64,000 nucleotides of DNA, from positions 62,001-126,000 of the forward strand of contig CAVUUY010000016.1 of NCBI GenBank assembly GCA_963744915.1, in the 5' to 3' direction. The DNA is from DATAFF01 sp963744915. Lineage in GTDB: Bacteria > Pseudomonadota > Alphaproteobacteria > Rhizobiales > Aestuariivirgaceae. The notes below the pieces were generated by a model. It did no database searches, was not told where the DNA came from, and worked only from the letters and a program-made list of their open reading frames with translations. Below, piece after piece: positions 51,583 to 60,190 of the stretch. The translations under genes and the position numbers were made by a program. Every line of letters begins with the position of its first letter. Positions within the stretch are counted from its first letter, which is position 1.

Positions 51583-52410
51583 TCAAGAGGGGAGGACGAA
51601 ATTCCGATCGTGCTGCAATGACGGGATTTTGCCGCGCACCGCCGCCACCTCGTCGAGATCGACGGTAGCGGCGAAGACCCCCTCCCCCTCGCCGCCATCG
51701 ACCACCACCCGTCCCCAGGGGTCGACGATGAGCGAGTGGCCGAAGGTCTGGGCGCCGCCGGGGAGCTCGCCCCATTGGCACGGCGCCAACACGAAGCAGC
51801 CGTTCTCGATGGCTCGGGCGCGGTTCAGCACATGCCAATGCGCCTCGCCGGTGACCTTGGTGAAGGCCGCCGGAATGGCCAGGATTTCGGCGCCGGCCTG
51901 GGCAAGCTTGCGGAACAGCAGCGGGAAACGCAGGTCGTAACAGATCGAAAGACCAATTGCCGCGCCCCCGACCCTGGCGAGCACGGCATCGTTGCCGGGG
52001 GCGATCGTCTGCGACTCTCGTACCGGCGTTCCGTCCGGCATGTCGATGTCGAAGAGATGCATCTTGTCGTAGCGGGCGGCGATTTTCCCCTGCGGATCGA
52101 TGAGATAGGAGCGGTTGAAGATCCGCCCGTCGGACGCCAGCACGCCAAGCGAGCCGAGGAGGATCGTTGCCGCGGTGCGGCGGGCGAACTCGGCAAAGGC
52201 GGGAATGGCCGGGTGCTCGCTTTCGCGGAATGCCACCGGGTGGATGCGCGGCCCGTCGGTGGTAAGCCCGCTGAAATATTCCGGCAGCGCGATGAAAGTC
52301 GCGCCGTCGCGCGCGCCTTGAGCCGCAAAGCTCAGGCAACGGTCGAGATTCACAGCGAAATCGGCCGTGGCGCGGTTCTGGACGACAGCAATGGTGAGGT
52401 TTCTGCTCAT
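51583..52410 (-). CDS. Carbon-nitrogen hydrolase family protein (Nit2/omega-amidase-like)
   Basis: Nitrilase-superfamily amidase of 275 residues. The catalytic triad is visible: Glu in LPEYFSG (about 42-48), Lys in YDKMHLFD (about 110-117) and Cys in ICYDLRFP (about 151-158). ARAIENGCFVLAPCQWGE and GHSLIVDPWG are typical of the Nit1/Nit2 branch, which hydrolyses alpha-ketoglutaramate or deaminated glutathione. The start is ATG 52410, since upstream in-frame codons lack the conserved NLTIAVVQ beginning. It is divergent from phnW. Confidence 0.9.
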   Translation of the reverse strand: MSRNLTIAVVQNRATADFAVNLDRCLSFAAQGARDGATFIALPEYFSGLTTDGPRIHPVAFRESEHPAIPAFAEFARRTAATILLGSLGVLASDGRIFNRSYLIDPQGKIAARYDKMHLFDIDMPDGTPVRESQTIAPGNDAVLARVGGAAIGLSICYDLRFPLLFRKLAQAGAEILAIPAAFTKVTGEAHWHVLNRARAIENGCFVLAPCQWGELPGGAQTFGHSLIVDPWGRVVVDGGEGEGVFAATVDLDEVAAVRGKIPSLQHDRNFVLPS

Positions 52411-52497
52411 GCCGACACTATAGCGCAAGCATTCGCCCGCGGCCCATGGGATTTGACCGCACCGCATTCAGGTCGTAGCCATTAAAGGTCGAGCAAG

Positions 52498-53691
52498 GTG
52501 GCAATCGAGGTGGACGCCATGACCGTGGGCACCAATATGGTGAGACCGATCTACAAGGGCCCGGACGGCCAGGAGGACATGCCCTATCTCCTGACCCCCG
52601 GCCCCCTCACCACGTCGCGCGCGGTCAAGCTTGCGATGCTTGCCGACTGGGGTTCGCGCGATCCCGAGTTCCGCCAGATCATCCGCTCCATCCGCAGCGA
52701 TCTCCTGCGGCTCGCCCATGCCGGAGCGGACAGCGAATGCGTGCTGATGCAAGGCTCGGGCACCTTTGCCATCGAGGCGGCGCTCGGCAGCTTCGCCCCC
52801 GGCCGCGGGCGCAAGACGCTGGTTCTCGTCAACGGCAATTATGGCGAGCGGGCGGTCCAGATCCTCGAGCACATCAAGCGCCCCTACAGCCGGATCGATG
52901 CCGGCGACAGCGCACCGATCGTTGCCGAGGAAGTCGCGGCGGCACTCGACGGCGACCCCGACATCCAGCTGGTATTCCTGGTCCATTGCGAGACCACCTC
53001 GGGGATCATCAATCCGCTGAAGGAGGTCGCCAGGGCCGTGAAGCTGCGGGGCCGCATCCTGATGGTCGATGCCATGAGCTCCTTCGGGGCGTTGCCGGTC
53101 AGCATGGCGGAGGACGGCATCGATGTTCTCGTCTCCTCCTCCAACAAATGCATCGAGGGCGTGCCGGGCTTTTCCTATGCGCTGTGCCGGCGCGACCTGC
53201 TTGCCGCCTCGGCCGGACGTTGCCATTCGGTGGCGCTCGATCTCAGCGCCCAATGGACGGCACTGGAAAAGACCGGACAGTTCCGCTTCACTCCGCCGAC
53301 CCATGCGCTCGTCGCCTTTGCCCAGGCGCTCAAGGAACTCGCGGCGGAGGGCGGCATCGAGGGCCGGCTCAAACGCTACAAGGCGAACCAGGCCACCCTC
53401 GTCAATGGGATGAAGCGGATCGGCTTCGTCCCATTGCTCGAGGAGGCGCATGCCGGCCCGATCATCCAGACCTTTCTCAACCCCCAGGATCCGCGCTTCG
53501 ACTTCGAGGCGTTCTACCGCTTTCTGCGCGCGCGCGGCTTTGCCATCTATCCCGGCAAGCTGACCAAGCGGTCAAGCTTCCGGATCGGCACCATCGGCCA
53601 GGTCGACGAGAAGGTCATGCGCGACGTTCTGCAGGCGGTGCGCGATGCGCTGAAGCATATGGGGGTCAAGGATCTGCGTCCGGCCGAGTAG
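52498..53691 (+). CDS. phnW: 2-Aminoethylphosphonate-pyruvate transaminase
   Basis: PLP enzyme of 397 residues converting 2-aminoethylphosphonate and pyruvate to phosphonoacetaldehyde and alanine. Diagnostic features are PYLLTPGPLTTS (about 29-40), MQGSGTFAIEA, HCETTSGIINPL, VDAMSSFGALP and the PLP lysine in SSSNKCIEGVPGF (K217). GTG 52498 is the longest start; ATG 52519 is possible. The partners phnX, phnA or phnY are not next to it. Its stop lies 1 bp from the convergent Pot-type permease gene, and the neighbouring ABC transporter could supply its substrate, but that is not shown. Confidence 0.9.
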   Translation: MAIEVDAMTVGTNMVRPIYKGPDGQEDMPYLLTPGPLTTSRAVKLAMLADWGSRDPEFRQIIRSIRSDLLRLAHAGADSECVLMQGSGTFAIEAALGSFAPGRGRKTLVLVNGNYGERAVQILEHIKRPYSRIDAGDSAPIVAEEVAAALDGDPDIQLVFLVHCETTSGIINPLKEVARAVKLRGRILMVDAMSSFGALPVSMAEDGIDVLVSSSNKCIEGVPGFSYALCRRDLLAASAGRCHSVALDLSAQWTALEKTGQFRFTPPTHALVAFAQALKELAAEGGIEGRLKRYKANQATLVNGMKRIGFVPLLEEAHAGPIIQTFLNPQDPRFDFEAFYRFLRARGFAIYPGKLTKRSSFRIGTIGQVDEKVMRDVLQAVRDALKHMGVKDLRPAE

Positions 53692-53692
53692 G

Positions 53693-54880
53693 TCACGGCT
53701 TGGGCGTCGGTGCCGGTGCCGGCGTCGGTGCCGGAGGCGGTGTTGCTTCCGGCGCGGTCTGGAGGTTCTGCGGGCTGAACAGGCCGCCGAAACCGTCCTG
53801 GCGGGGCGGGGTCGGCGGGGCCTGGCTACCCGGCGCCGGAGCGGGCGTGGCCGGGCGCTGCGGCGAGGTCGGCCTCGCATAGCGCTCCTGGATCTCGAGC
53901 TTCTTGCGCAGCACCTCGGCCTTGCACTGGGCCGGATCGTAGCGGGTGGCGTAGACCACCGTGCCGATTGCGCCGGCCAGCACCAGAATGGCGAGGAACG
54001 CCGCCGGGTTGCCGGCAAAGAAGCCGCTGATCCCGCCTCGGAACAGGGAGCGCAGCGGGTTGCCAGGATGGCGCTCGGCATGGGTGGAATAGGCATCGTT
54101 GAGCAGCGCCAGGAACAGCGAGGCGCTGATGATGATCACCGCCAGCGCGCTGATCGAGGGATCGAGCCCGAACCGGACCTTCTGGGCGATGACGACGGTG
54201 AAGGTGGAATAATGGCCGAGGGTGAACACCGAGGTGTTGTAGTTCTCGAACGAGGCGAGGAAGGCGACCACTGCGGCGGAGAAGATCGCCGGCCGCAGGA
54301 ACGGCAGGAGAACCCTGCGGAAGGCCTGCACATGCGTCGCCCCGAGGTCGAGCGCGGCCTCGATCTGTCCCTCGTCGAAGCGCTGCAGGCGCGCAATGAA
54401 GACCAGCATGCAATAGGACGCGATGAAGGAGGATTGTCCGAGCACCGTCAGGAAGACGCCATGATAGAAGATGCTGTCCCGGCTGGCGCCGAAAAGGCGC
54501 GCGACGCGGTCCCAGAACAGCACCGTTGCGATGCCGATGACGATGCCGGGCATCAGGATGGGCGAGGTCACGATGGTGTAATAGGCGGCCCGCGCGCGGG
54601 GGAAGATCTGGGTCAGGAGCAGCGCTCCGGCGAGGCCGAGCAGCAGCGACAGGATCACCACGAACACCCCGATGACGGCCGTGAACTGCAGGCCCTGGAT
54701 CACCCGCGTATCGTTGGCGAGACGGGTAAACCACTCGAAGGTCAGGCACTCCCACGGCAGCACCCGGGGAAAGCTCGAGGAGTTGAAGGCCGTGATCGAC
54801 ATGATGATCAGCGGACCGAGCAGAAAGCCGAAGAACAGGACCAGGTAGGCGAGAACGGCAAGGCGGGTCAGCAGCTTCAT
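53693..54880 (-). CDS. Pot-type ABC transporter permease (PotC) with extra helix and Pro-rich tail
   Basis: Inner-membrane permease of 395 residues. The first 270 or so are a normal PotC-type permease with six helices and the EAA loop QIEAALDLGATHVQAF. It then continues with an extra helix (about 288-306, AFLAILVLAGAIGTVVYATR), a short charged helix (KAEVLRKKLEIQERY) and a long Pro/Ala-rich tail ending in APTPAPAPTPKP. Such a tail is not usual in PotC. The start overlaps the PotB-type stop (ATGA). It is the last gene of the minus-strand transport operon. Confidence 0.88.
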   Translation of the reverse strand: MKLLTRLAVLAYLVLFFGFLLGPLIIMSITAFNSSSFPRVLPWECLTFEWFTRLANDTRVIQGLQFTAVIGVFVVILSLLLGLAGALLLTQIFPRARAAYYTIVTSPILMPGIVIGIATVLFWDRVARLFGASRDSIFYHGVFLTVLGQSSFIASYCMLVFIARLQRFDEGQIEAALDLGATHVQAFRRVLLPFLRPAIFSAAVVAFLASFENYNTSVFTLGHYSTFTVVIAQKVRFGLDPSISALAVIIISASLFLALLNDAYSTHAERHPGNPLRSLFRGGISGFFAGNPAAFLAILVLAGAIGTVVYATRYDPAQCKAEVLRKKLEIQERYARPTSPQRPATPAPAPGSQAPPTPPRQDGFGGLFSPQNLQTAPEATPPPAPTPAPAPTPKP

Positions 54881-55806
54881 CTGCCGATCTCGCCAAGCTT
54901 CACCCTGAAGATCCGCATCATCAGGAGCACGAACAGCGTGCACACCACCAGCAGAATGACGGCGTAGGCGGCGCCGCGCGACCAGTTCACGCTCTCGAAG
55001 AAGGTCCGGTAGATGATCTGGGTGAACCACAGGCTCGACGGGCCGCCCAGGATCTGCGGTGCCGCCAGAGCGCCGGCCGCCAGCATGAACACGATGGTGC
55101 AGCCAGAGGTGATGCCCGGCTTGGCGAACGGGATCACCACCCGCCAGTGAATGCGCCACCACGGCGCCCCCATGTCGCGCGCCGCTTCGATCTGATTGCG
55201 ATCGAGGCTTTCGATGGCGTTGTAGATGGGGAAGACCATCAGGAGCACATAGGCATAGGCCAGCCCGGCATAGAGCGCGACGTTCTCGCGCACGAAATCG
55301 ATGGGCTGGTCGACGATGCCGAGGCCGATCAGGATGCTGTTGATGATGCCGCTTGCCCCGAAGATGACGCGAAAGGCGAAGGCGCGCAGGATCTCGTTGA
55401 TCCAATAGGGCACGATCAGGGCGACGCCGAGAACGCGGGCCAGCCGTCCCTTGGCGATTTGCGCAAGGTAGAAGGCGATCGGGTAGCAGATTATCAGGTC
55501 GAGAATGGTGACGAAGATCGCCGCTACCAAGGTTCGCCCGAAGACGGCGAGGTCGACATAGTTGTAGCCGTCGGGATTGCCGGGATAGCCGAGCAGAAAA
55601 TAGCGGTAGTTGGAAAGCGTGTAGACGTCCTCCGGCCCGCCCTGCTTGTAGGGCGGGAGGTCGAAGCGGAAGGAGAAGTCGAGCATCGCGATCTGCGGCA
55701 GGACGATGATGAGGAGGATCCACACCAGCACTGCCACGACGATGTAGCCGCCGAGCACGTAGCCGTTGCGGGTGATGAACGTCCCGAGCCAGCTCTTGGT
55801 CGGCAT
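54877..55806 (-). CDS. Pot-type ABC transporter permease (PotB)
   Basis: Inner-membrane permease of 309 residues with six helices. The EAA loop is RNQIEAARDMGAPWWRIHW (about 202-220). A long periplasmic loop after helix 1 (DLPPYKQGGPEDVYTLSNYRYF in parts) is typical of PotB/PotH proteins. The gene lies 12 bp after the ATPase and overlaps the second permease by 4 bp. Confidence 0.9.
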   Translation of the reverse strand: MPTKSWLGTFITRNGYVLGGYIVVAVLVWILLIIVLPQIAMLDFSFRFDLPPYKQGGPEDVYTLSNYRYFLLGYPGNPDGYNYVDLAVFGRTLVAAIFVTILDLIICYPIAFYLAQIAKGRLARVLGVALIVPYWINEILRAFAFRVIFGASGIINSILIGLGIVDQPIDFVRENVALYAGLAYAYVLLMVFPIYNAIESLDRNQIEAARDMGAPWWRIHWRVVIPFAKPGITSGCTIVFMLAAGALAAPQILGGPSSLWFTQIIYRTFFESVNWSRGAAYAVILLVVCTLFVLLMMRIFRVKLGEIGR

Positions 55807-55818
55807 GGTCGTCGAACC

Positions 55819-56934
55819 TCAGTCGGCGGCGAGCTTGCCCTTCGGCAGCGCCACCGCCTTTGCCGGGTCATAGGCGAGGACGATGTCCTCTCCCACCGGA
55901 TGGCTCTGCGCATGCCCCTGGTTGACCAGCGAGACCTTGATCGGGCGGGCCCGCTCCCGGCCGACGAAGAGGTGGTAGATCGGCCCTTCGAACTCCTCGC
56001 CCGAGACTTTGCCGGTGAGCCTGGCCGCGCCAGCGCCGGTGCCCGCGCCATCGGCGATGCGAAACGACTCCGGCCGGATGAACACCATTGCATCGTCGCC
56101 CTGCTTGAGCGCGCCGCGCGCCGCGGTGCCGATCCGGGCCGTCAGCGGGCCGCTCGACGTCTCAACCAGAACGTCGTTGCCTGCGGTGCTCACGACCTTG
56201 CCGGAGAAGCAATTGTTCTCGCCGACAAAGGAGGCGACGAAGGGGGTTGCGGGATCGTCATAGACGGCGCGGCCCTCCGACACCTGCTCGATGACGCCGT
56301 CGCGCATCACCGCGACATGGTCGGACATGGTGAGCGCCTCGCCCTGATCGTGGGTGATATAGATGAAGGTGATGCCGACGCGCTGCTGGATGGTTCGCAG
56401 CTCCGTCCGCATATGCTGGCGCAGCTTGAGATCGAGCGCGGAAAGCGGTTCGTCGAGCAGAAGCACATGCGGCTCGGCACAGAGTGCCCGCGCCACCGCG
56501 ACACGCTGCTTCTGGCCGCCCGAAAGCTCATGCGGGAACTTCTCGCCGTGGCCCGGCAGAGCAATGAGCTCGAGCAGCTCGTTGGCGCGGCGGCGCCGCT
56601 CGGCCTTGCCCTTGCCTTTCACCTCCATGGCGAAGGTGATGTTCTCCCACACCCGCATCAGGGGAAACAGTGCCAGGTTCTGGAAGATCAATGCGGTCGG
56701 ACGCTTGTTCGGGCCGATGCCGGCCATGTCGTTGCCGCCGATCCTGACCCGGCCGCCGCTCGGTTCCTGGAAGCCCGAAACGGTTCGCAGGATGGTGGTC
56801 TTGCCGCAGCCCGATGGACCGAGGAATGAAAAGAACTCGCCGCCCTCGATCGTCACCGTCGCGTCGCGCACGGCAACGAAATCGCCGAAGCTCACCGTCA
56901 GATTCTGGAGCTCGATGCCGACTCCGGCGCTCAT
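55819..56934 (-). CDS. Pot-type ABC transporter ATP-binding protein (PotA)
   Basis: ATPase of 371 residues. It has Walker A GPSGCGKTT (39-47), IFQNLALFPLMRV, signature LSGGQKQR, Walker B LLLDEPLSALD, ITHDQGEALTMSD, and a C-terminal TOBE region with FIRPESFRI. The best fit is the polyamine/opine/thiamine/Fe importer group, which also includes 2-aminoethylphosphonate ATPases. The start ATG 56934 follows GCAGGGATG. It lies 72 bp downstream of the binding-protein gene. Confidence 0.92.
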   Translation of the reverse strand: MSAGVGIELQNLTVSFGDFVAVRDATVTIEGGEFFSFLGPSGCGKTTILRTVSGFQEPSGGRVRIGGNDMAGIGPNKRPTALIFQNLALFPLMRVWENITFAMEVKGKGKAERRRRANELLELIALPGHGEKFPHELSGGQKQRVAVARALCAEPHVLLLDEPLSALDLKLRQHMRTELRTIQQRVGITFIYITHDQGEALTMSDHVAVMRDGVIEQVSEGRAVYDDPATPFVASFVGENNCFSGKVVSTAGNDVLVETSSGPLTARIGTAARGALKQGDDAMVFIRPESFRIADGAGTGAGAARLTGKVSGEEFEGPIYHLFVGRERARPIKVSLVNQGHAQSHPVGEDIVLAYDPAKAVALPKGKLAAD

Positions 56935-57006
56935 CCCTGCCCAGCTTCCTTGGTTCCGACACAATCGGCCCTCCGAAGCATATGCCGCGGAGGGCCGATC
57001 GAGAAA

Positions 57007-58143
57007 TCAGCTGGCGCTCTGGAACTTGTTCACATATTGCGCCCTGAGGTCGGCGTACCATTGCGGCTCCGACGGCCAGGGATTGAGCTTCGAGAGCGCG
57101 TCGCCCGGATAGGCATCGGCAAAGTTCTTGGCGTACCGGTCGCTGGCGAACTTGTCGGCGCCGATCACCGGCGAGTTGTAGCCGTGCTTGTCGATGGCCT
57201 TGCCCGCCACCTCCGGCTGGTAGTCGAATTCGACGAAGGCATAGGCCTGGTCGATGTTCTTGGCGCCGGTCGGCAGCGACATGCCGTCGACCCAGGCCAT
57301 AGCGCCCTCCTTGGGGGCCCGGTACATCACCGGCTGGCCGTCGTTCTTGAGGGCGATCGGCGGCCCGTCCCAGGTCTGGGCGCAGACGATGCCCTCATTA
57401 AGGAGGCCGTTCTTCTGGGTATCGGCGTCGTTCCACAGCACCTTGATGTTCTTCTTCTTGTCGATGCAGTACTGGGTCACCTTCTCCCAGATCGGGCGCA
57501 TCTTCTCCTCCGACTCATAGGAGGCCTTGAGCATCGAGCCGGGCTCGAGCTTGCCCTCGCCCTCCATCCACAGGCCGGCACCGAGGATCAGCGAATGGCT
57601 GCGGCCCATGGTCTTGCCGGCATTGGCATCGTCCCAGATGTCGCCATAGCTCGGGAATTCGGCCTTGGGCTGCCATTTGTCGGTGCGCCAGGAGATGCCC
57701 TCGGTTCCCCATACATGCGGCAGCCAGTGCTGACCCTTGCCGTCGAGATTCCAGATCTCGCCCGCCTTCAGCATGGCCGGGTTCAGCCGGTCCACCGGAA
57801 CCTTCTTGAGATCCCAGGCCTGGGTCACGCCCAGTTCCTTCCATTGCGGCACGCGGTTGAGCGTCGGGCTGATGACGTCGAAACCCTCGCCCTTGGTGCT
57901 CTTCATCTTGTTGAGGAGCTCCTCGTTGGAACCGAAACCGGTGAAATTGACCTTGATGCCGGTTTTCTCGGTGAAGCTCTTGAGCAAATCCTCGGGCAGC
58001 TCGTCCGACCAGAACATCACATTGATTTCGCCCGAGCTCGACAGGGCGTTTCTGACATAGGCTGGCGCAAATAGCGCAACGGCGCCGGCAGCCGCGCTGC
58101 CTTTGACAACGCCACGGCGGCTGATGTTTCGACTGAGTTTCAT
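57007..58143 (-). CDS. Pot-type ABC transporter substrate-binding protein (PotD/PotF family)
   Basis: Periplasmic binding protein of 378 residues. A Tat-type signal (SRRGVVKGSAAAGAVALF, about 8-25) precedes the mature part, which begins around INVMFWSDELPEDLLKSFTEKTG in PotD style. WNLDGKGQHWLPHVWGTEGISW (two parts) and EGAMAWVDGMSLPTGAKN are typical of spermidine/putrescine-like proteins. ATG 58143 was chosen for the signal. A Pho-box-like site lies 53-70 bp upstream. The ligand could be a polyamine, a betaine (mttB is upstream) or an aminophosphonate (phnW is nearby). Confidence 0.87.
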   Translation of the reverse strand: MKLSRNISRRGVVKGSAAAGAVALFAPAYVRNALSSSGEINVMFWSDELPEDLLKSFTEKTGIKVNFTGFGSNEELLNKMKSTKGEGFDVISPTLNRVPQWKELGVTQAWDLKKVPVDRLNPAMLKAGEIWNLDGKGQHWLPHVWGTEGISWRTDKWQPKAEFPSYGDIWDDANAGKTMGRSHSLILGAGLWMEGEGKLEPGSMLKASYESEEKMRPIWEKVTQYCIDKKKNIKVLWNDADTQKNGLLNEGIVCAQTWDGPPIALKNDGQPVMYRAPKEGAMAWVDGMSLPTGAKNIDQAYAFVEFDYQPEVAGKAIDKHGYNSPVIGADKFASDRYAKNFADAYPGDALSKLNPWPSEPQWYADLRAQYVNKFQSAS

Positions 58144-58195
58144 CCTGAGATCTCCCTGGGCGACGGATACGGGTTTCCGCCCGGTTTGGCTAACT

Positions 58196-58213
58196 GTCAC
58201 AGCGGTATGACGG
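58196..58213 (-). promoter_or_regulatory. Pho-box-like site upstream of the Pot-type operon
   Basis: On the minus strand CCGTCAT (58213-58207), 4 bp, CTGTGAC (58202-58196): half-sites match CTGTCAT at 6 and 5 of 7 positions at 11-bp spacing. The plus strand also reads CTGTCAC here. It would place the transporter under phosphate control, consistent with phnW nearby. Weak evidence. Confidence 0.3.
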
Positions 58214-58358
58214 TCTGATAAATGTCCGGTTTTTCCCGGCTTCTCGCCATTCGCCTTGGCGGCAGTATGGCGAAGGAGAACCATCGTCGCAATGGCCTCG
58301 CAACCGCCCGCCGCCGGCTCATCTGCAAGCCGACGGCAGGCGGAAATCGGGGACTGAA

Positions 58359-60023
58359 TCAAGCCTGGATGGCCAGCTCCTCGCCGAAGATGTAGCGGGT
58401 CGGATGCATCTGGAAGCCCTGCACGCGCTTGTCGTAATAGGTGAACAGCGAGCGCCAGAGCGGCTGCACGATCGGCCCGTCCTCCTGCAAGATCTTCTCG
58501 AGCTGGCCGATGATCTCTGCGCGGGCGGCCACATCGAGCGTTCCCTCGGCCTTGCCGAGCAGCGCGTCGAACTCCTTGTTGGAATATTTCGACTCGTTCC
58601 ACGGCACGCCGGTGCGGTAGGCAAGAGCCAGGACCATGAAGCCCAGCGGTCGATGCGCCCAGATCGTGAAGCCGAATGGGACAGTGGTCCAGATGTCCCA
58701 GTACTTGGCCGATGGCAGGATGTTGATCTTGGCCCGGATCCCGGCGGGCTTCCACTGCTCGACCATGGCTTCGATGGCCGCCCCCTCCCAGGTCGGATCC
58801 GACTTGCCGAAGATCTCGATGTCGATGCCGTCCTTGTAGCCTGCCTCCTCAAGCAGCTTCTTCGCCTCCTCGATGTTCTGCGTCATCATCGGGAGCTTCT
58901 TGTAGTCGGGGTGAACCGGCGAGACGTGATGGTGCTCGGCAATCGTGCCGATGCCGCGATGGGCCAGCTCCAGTGTCTTGGCCTGGTCGGTCGCGAGCCG
59001 CATGGCCTTGCGGACCCTGGGATCGTCGAACGGCTTGATCGGCTGCATCCGGGCGACGCACGTATCGGCGGTAATCGCGTCATAGCGATTGACGTGGTCC
59101 ATGCTCTGATAGAGCTCGAGCTGCTCGATATTGGTTTCATAGAGGCCGTGCACCTGCTTGGAAGCAAGGGCGGCGGCCTGGGCGGAAGGGTTGTCGCCGA
59201 GATCGATGAACTCGATGGCATCGAGATGGGCGCCGTGGCCGTCGACCGCCTTGACCACGGCCTTGCGGCCAACCTCGATCTCGACCGGCGTGAAGGCGCC
59301 AGTGCCATTGGACTTGACGCCCCAGACGCCGTTCTCCTTGGGATCGAGCATCGGGAAGGGATAATGGAAGAAGTGCTCGGGAACGGCGACCTGCGGTTCC
59401 TGCAGATGGAGGATCAGCGTCTTCGGGTCCTTGACCTCGATGGCGTTGGCGTCCCACAGCTCGGTCGACATGGTGGGATTGCCCTTGTCGTCCTTCTTGC
59501 CCTTGTCGACCTCCTTCAGCATGTAGCCCTTCATCAGGCCGAGCACGGAGGAACCGGTCGCTTCATCGAGGCAGTGCTTGATGTTCCACGCGGCGTCCTC
59601 GGCGGTGAAGGGGCGCCCGTCATGCCAGTTGATGTCGGCAATGGTGAAGGTCCAGGTCTTGAGGTCCTCCGATGCCTCCCATTTGGAGGCGAGCGCCGGC
59701 CGCGTGACGTTGTCGACGCCGGTGCGGGTCAGATAGCCATTGACCTGCCGGACCACGTTCGAGTCGTAGATCCATGAGAAAGTATGGGGATTGTCGAGCT
59801 TGGGAATGCGCATCGCCACCTTGACGACACCCCCCTTGGGCAGTTCCGCGGCGCGCGCGGGCGGGGCGAGCGGCTGGCCGGTGATCCTGCCGGCCCACAT
59901 ATAGGCCGCACCCGCCGACATCCCGAGCAGCGCCGAGTAGCGAATGAACTCACGCCGGCCGATCAGGCGGTCCGCGAGCTGCTGCTTCAGCCGCGGAATC
60001 CAGATATGTTCCTTATTCGACAT
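58359..60023 (-). CDS. ABC transporter substrate-binding protein, family 5 (peptide/nickel type)
   Basis: Large periplasmic binding protein of 554 residues. A Tat signal is visible (GRREFIRYSALLGMSAGAAY, about 22-41), then KVAMRIPKLDNPHTFSW, the family-5 block WTFTIADINWHDGRPFTAEDA (in parts), DPRVRKAMRLATD and a late PLWRSLFTYYDKRVQGF. No matching Dpp/Opp permease genes are present in the window, so it is a solitary binding protein between mttB and the Pot-type operon. It may deliver an oligopeptide or a quaternary amine. The start ATG 60023 was chosen over upstream codons because GGGAGGAAAT precedes it. Confidence 0.87.
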   Translation of the reverse strand: MSNKEHIWIPRLKQQLADRLIGRREFIRYSALLGMSAGAAYMWAGRITGQPLAPPARAAELPKGGVVKVAMRIPKLDNPHTFSWIYDSNVVRQVNGYLTRTGVDNVTRPALASKWEASEDLKTWTFTIADINWHDGRPFTAEDAAWNIKHCLDEATGSSVLGLMKGYMLKEVDKGKKDDKGNPTMSTELWDANAIEVKDPKTLILHLQEPQVAVPEHFFHYPFPMLDPKENGVWGVKSNGTGAFTPVEIEVGRKAVVKAVDGHGAHLDAIEFIDLGDNPSAQAAALASKQVHGLYETNIEQLELYQSMDHVNRYDAITADTCVARMQPIKPFDDPRVRKAMRLATDQAKTLELAHRGIGTIAEHHHVSPVHPDYKKLPMMTQNIEEAKKLLEEAGYKDGIDIEIFGKSDPTWEGAAIEAMVEQWKPAGIRAKINILPSAKYWDIWTTVPFGFTIWAHRPLGFMVLALAYRTGVPWNESKYSNKEFDALLGKAEGTLDVAARAEIIGQLEKILQEDGPIVQPLWRSLFTYYDKRVQGFQMHPTRYIFGEELAIQA

Positions 60024-60190
60024 TCCATTTCCTCCCATGGGCAGATTGGCCCAATGCTATCGACCGAGAGCTCCGAGGGCCCTCGGCCTGTTTCTCGACT
60101 GCCAATGCCGCAGACGGTAGCACCGCCGCAAATCCGCGAAAAGTGAACAGGTGGCAATGCTCGGGCAGTCGGCGGCCCGGCACTGCCGCG

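Noticed and set aside
60073..60086. CCGAGGGCCCTCGG palindrome between mttB and the family-5 binding-protein gene
   Set aside because: Short, perfect but without loop, T run or neighbouring promoter; likely chance in GC-rich DNA.
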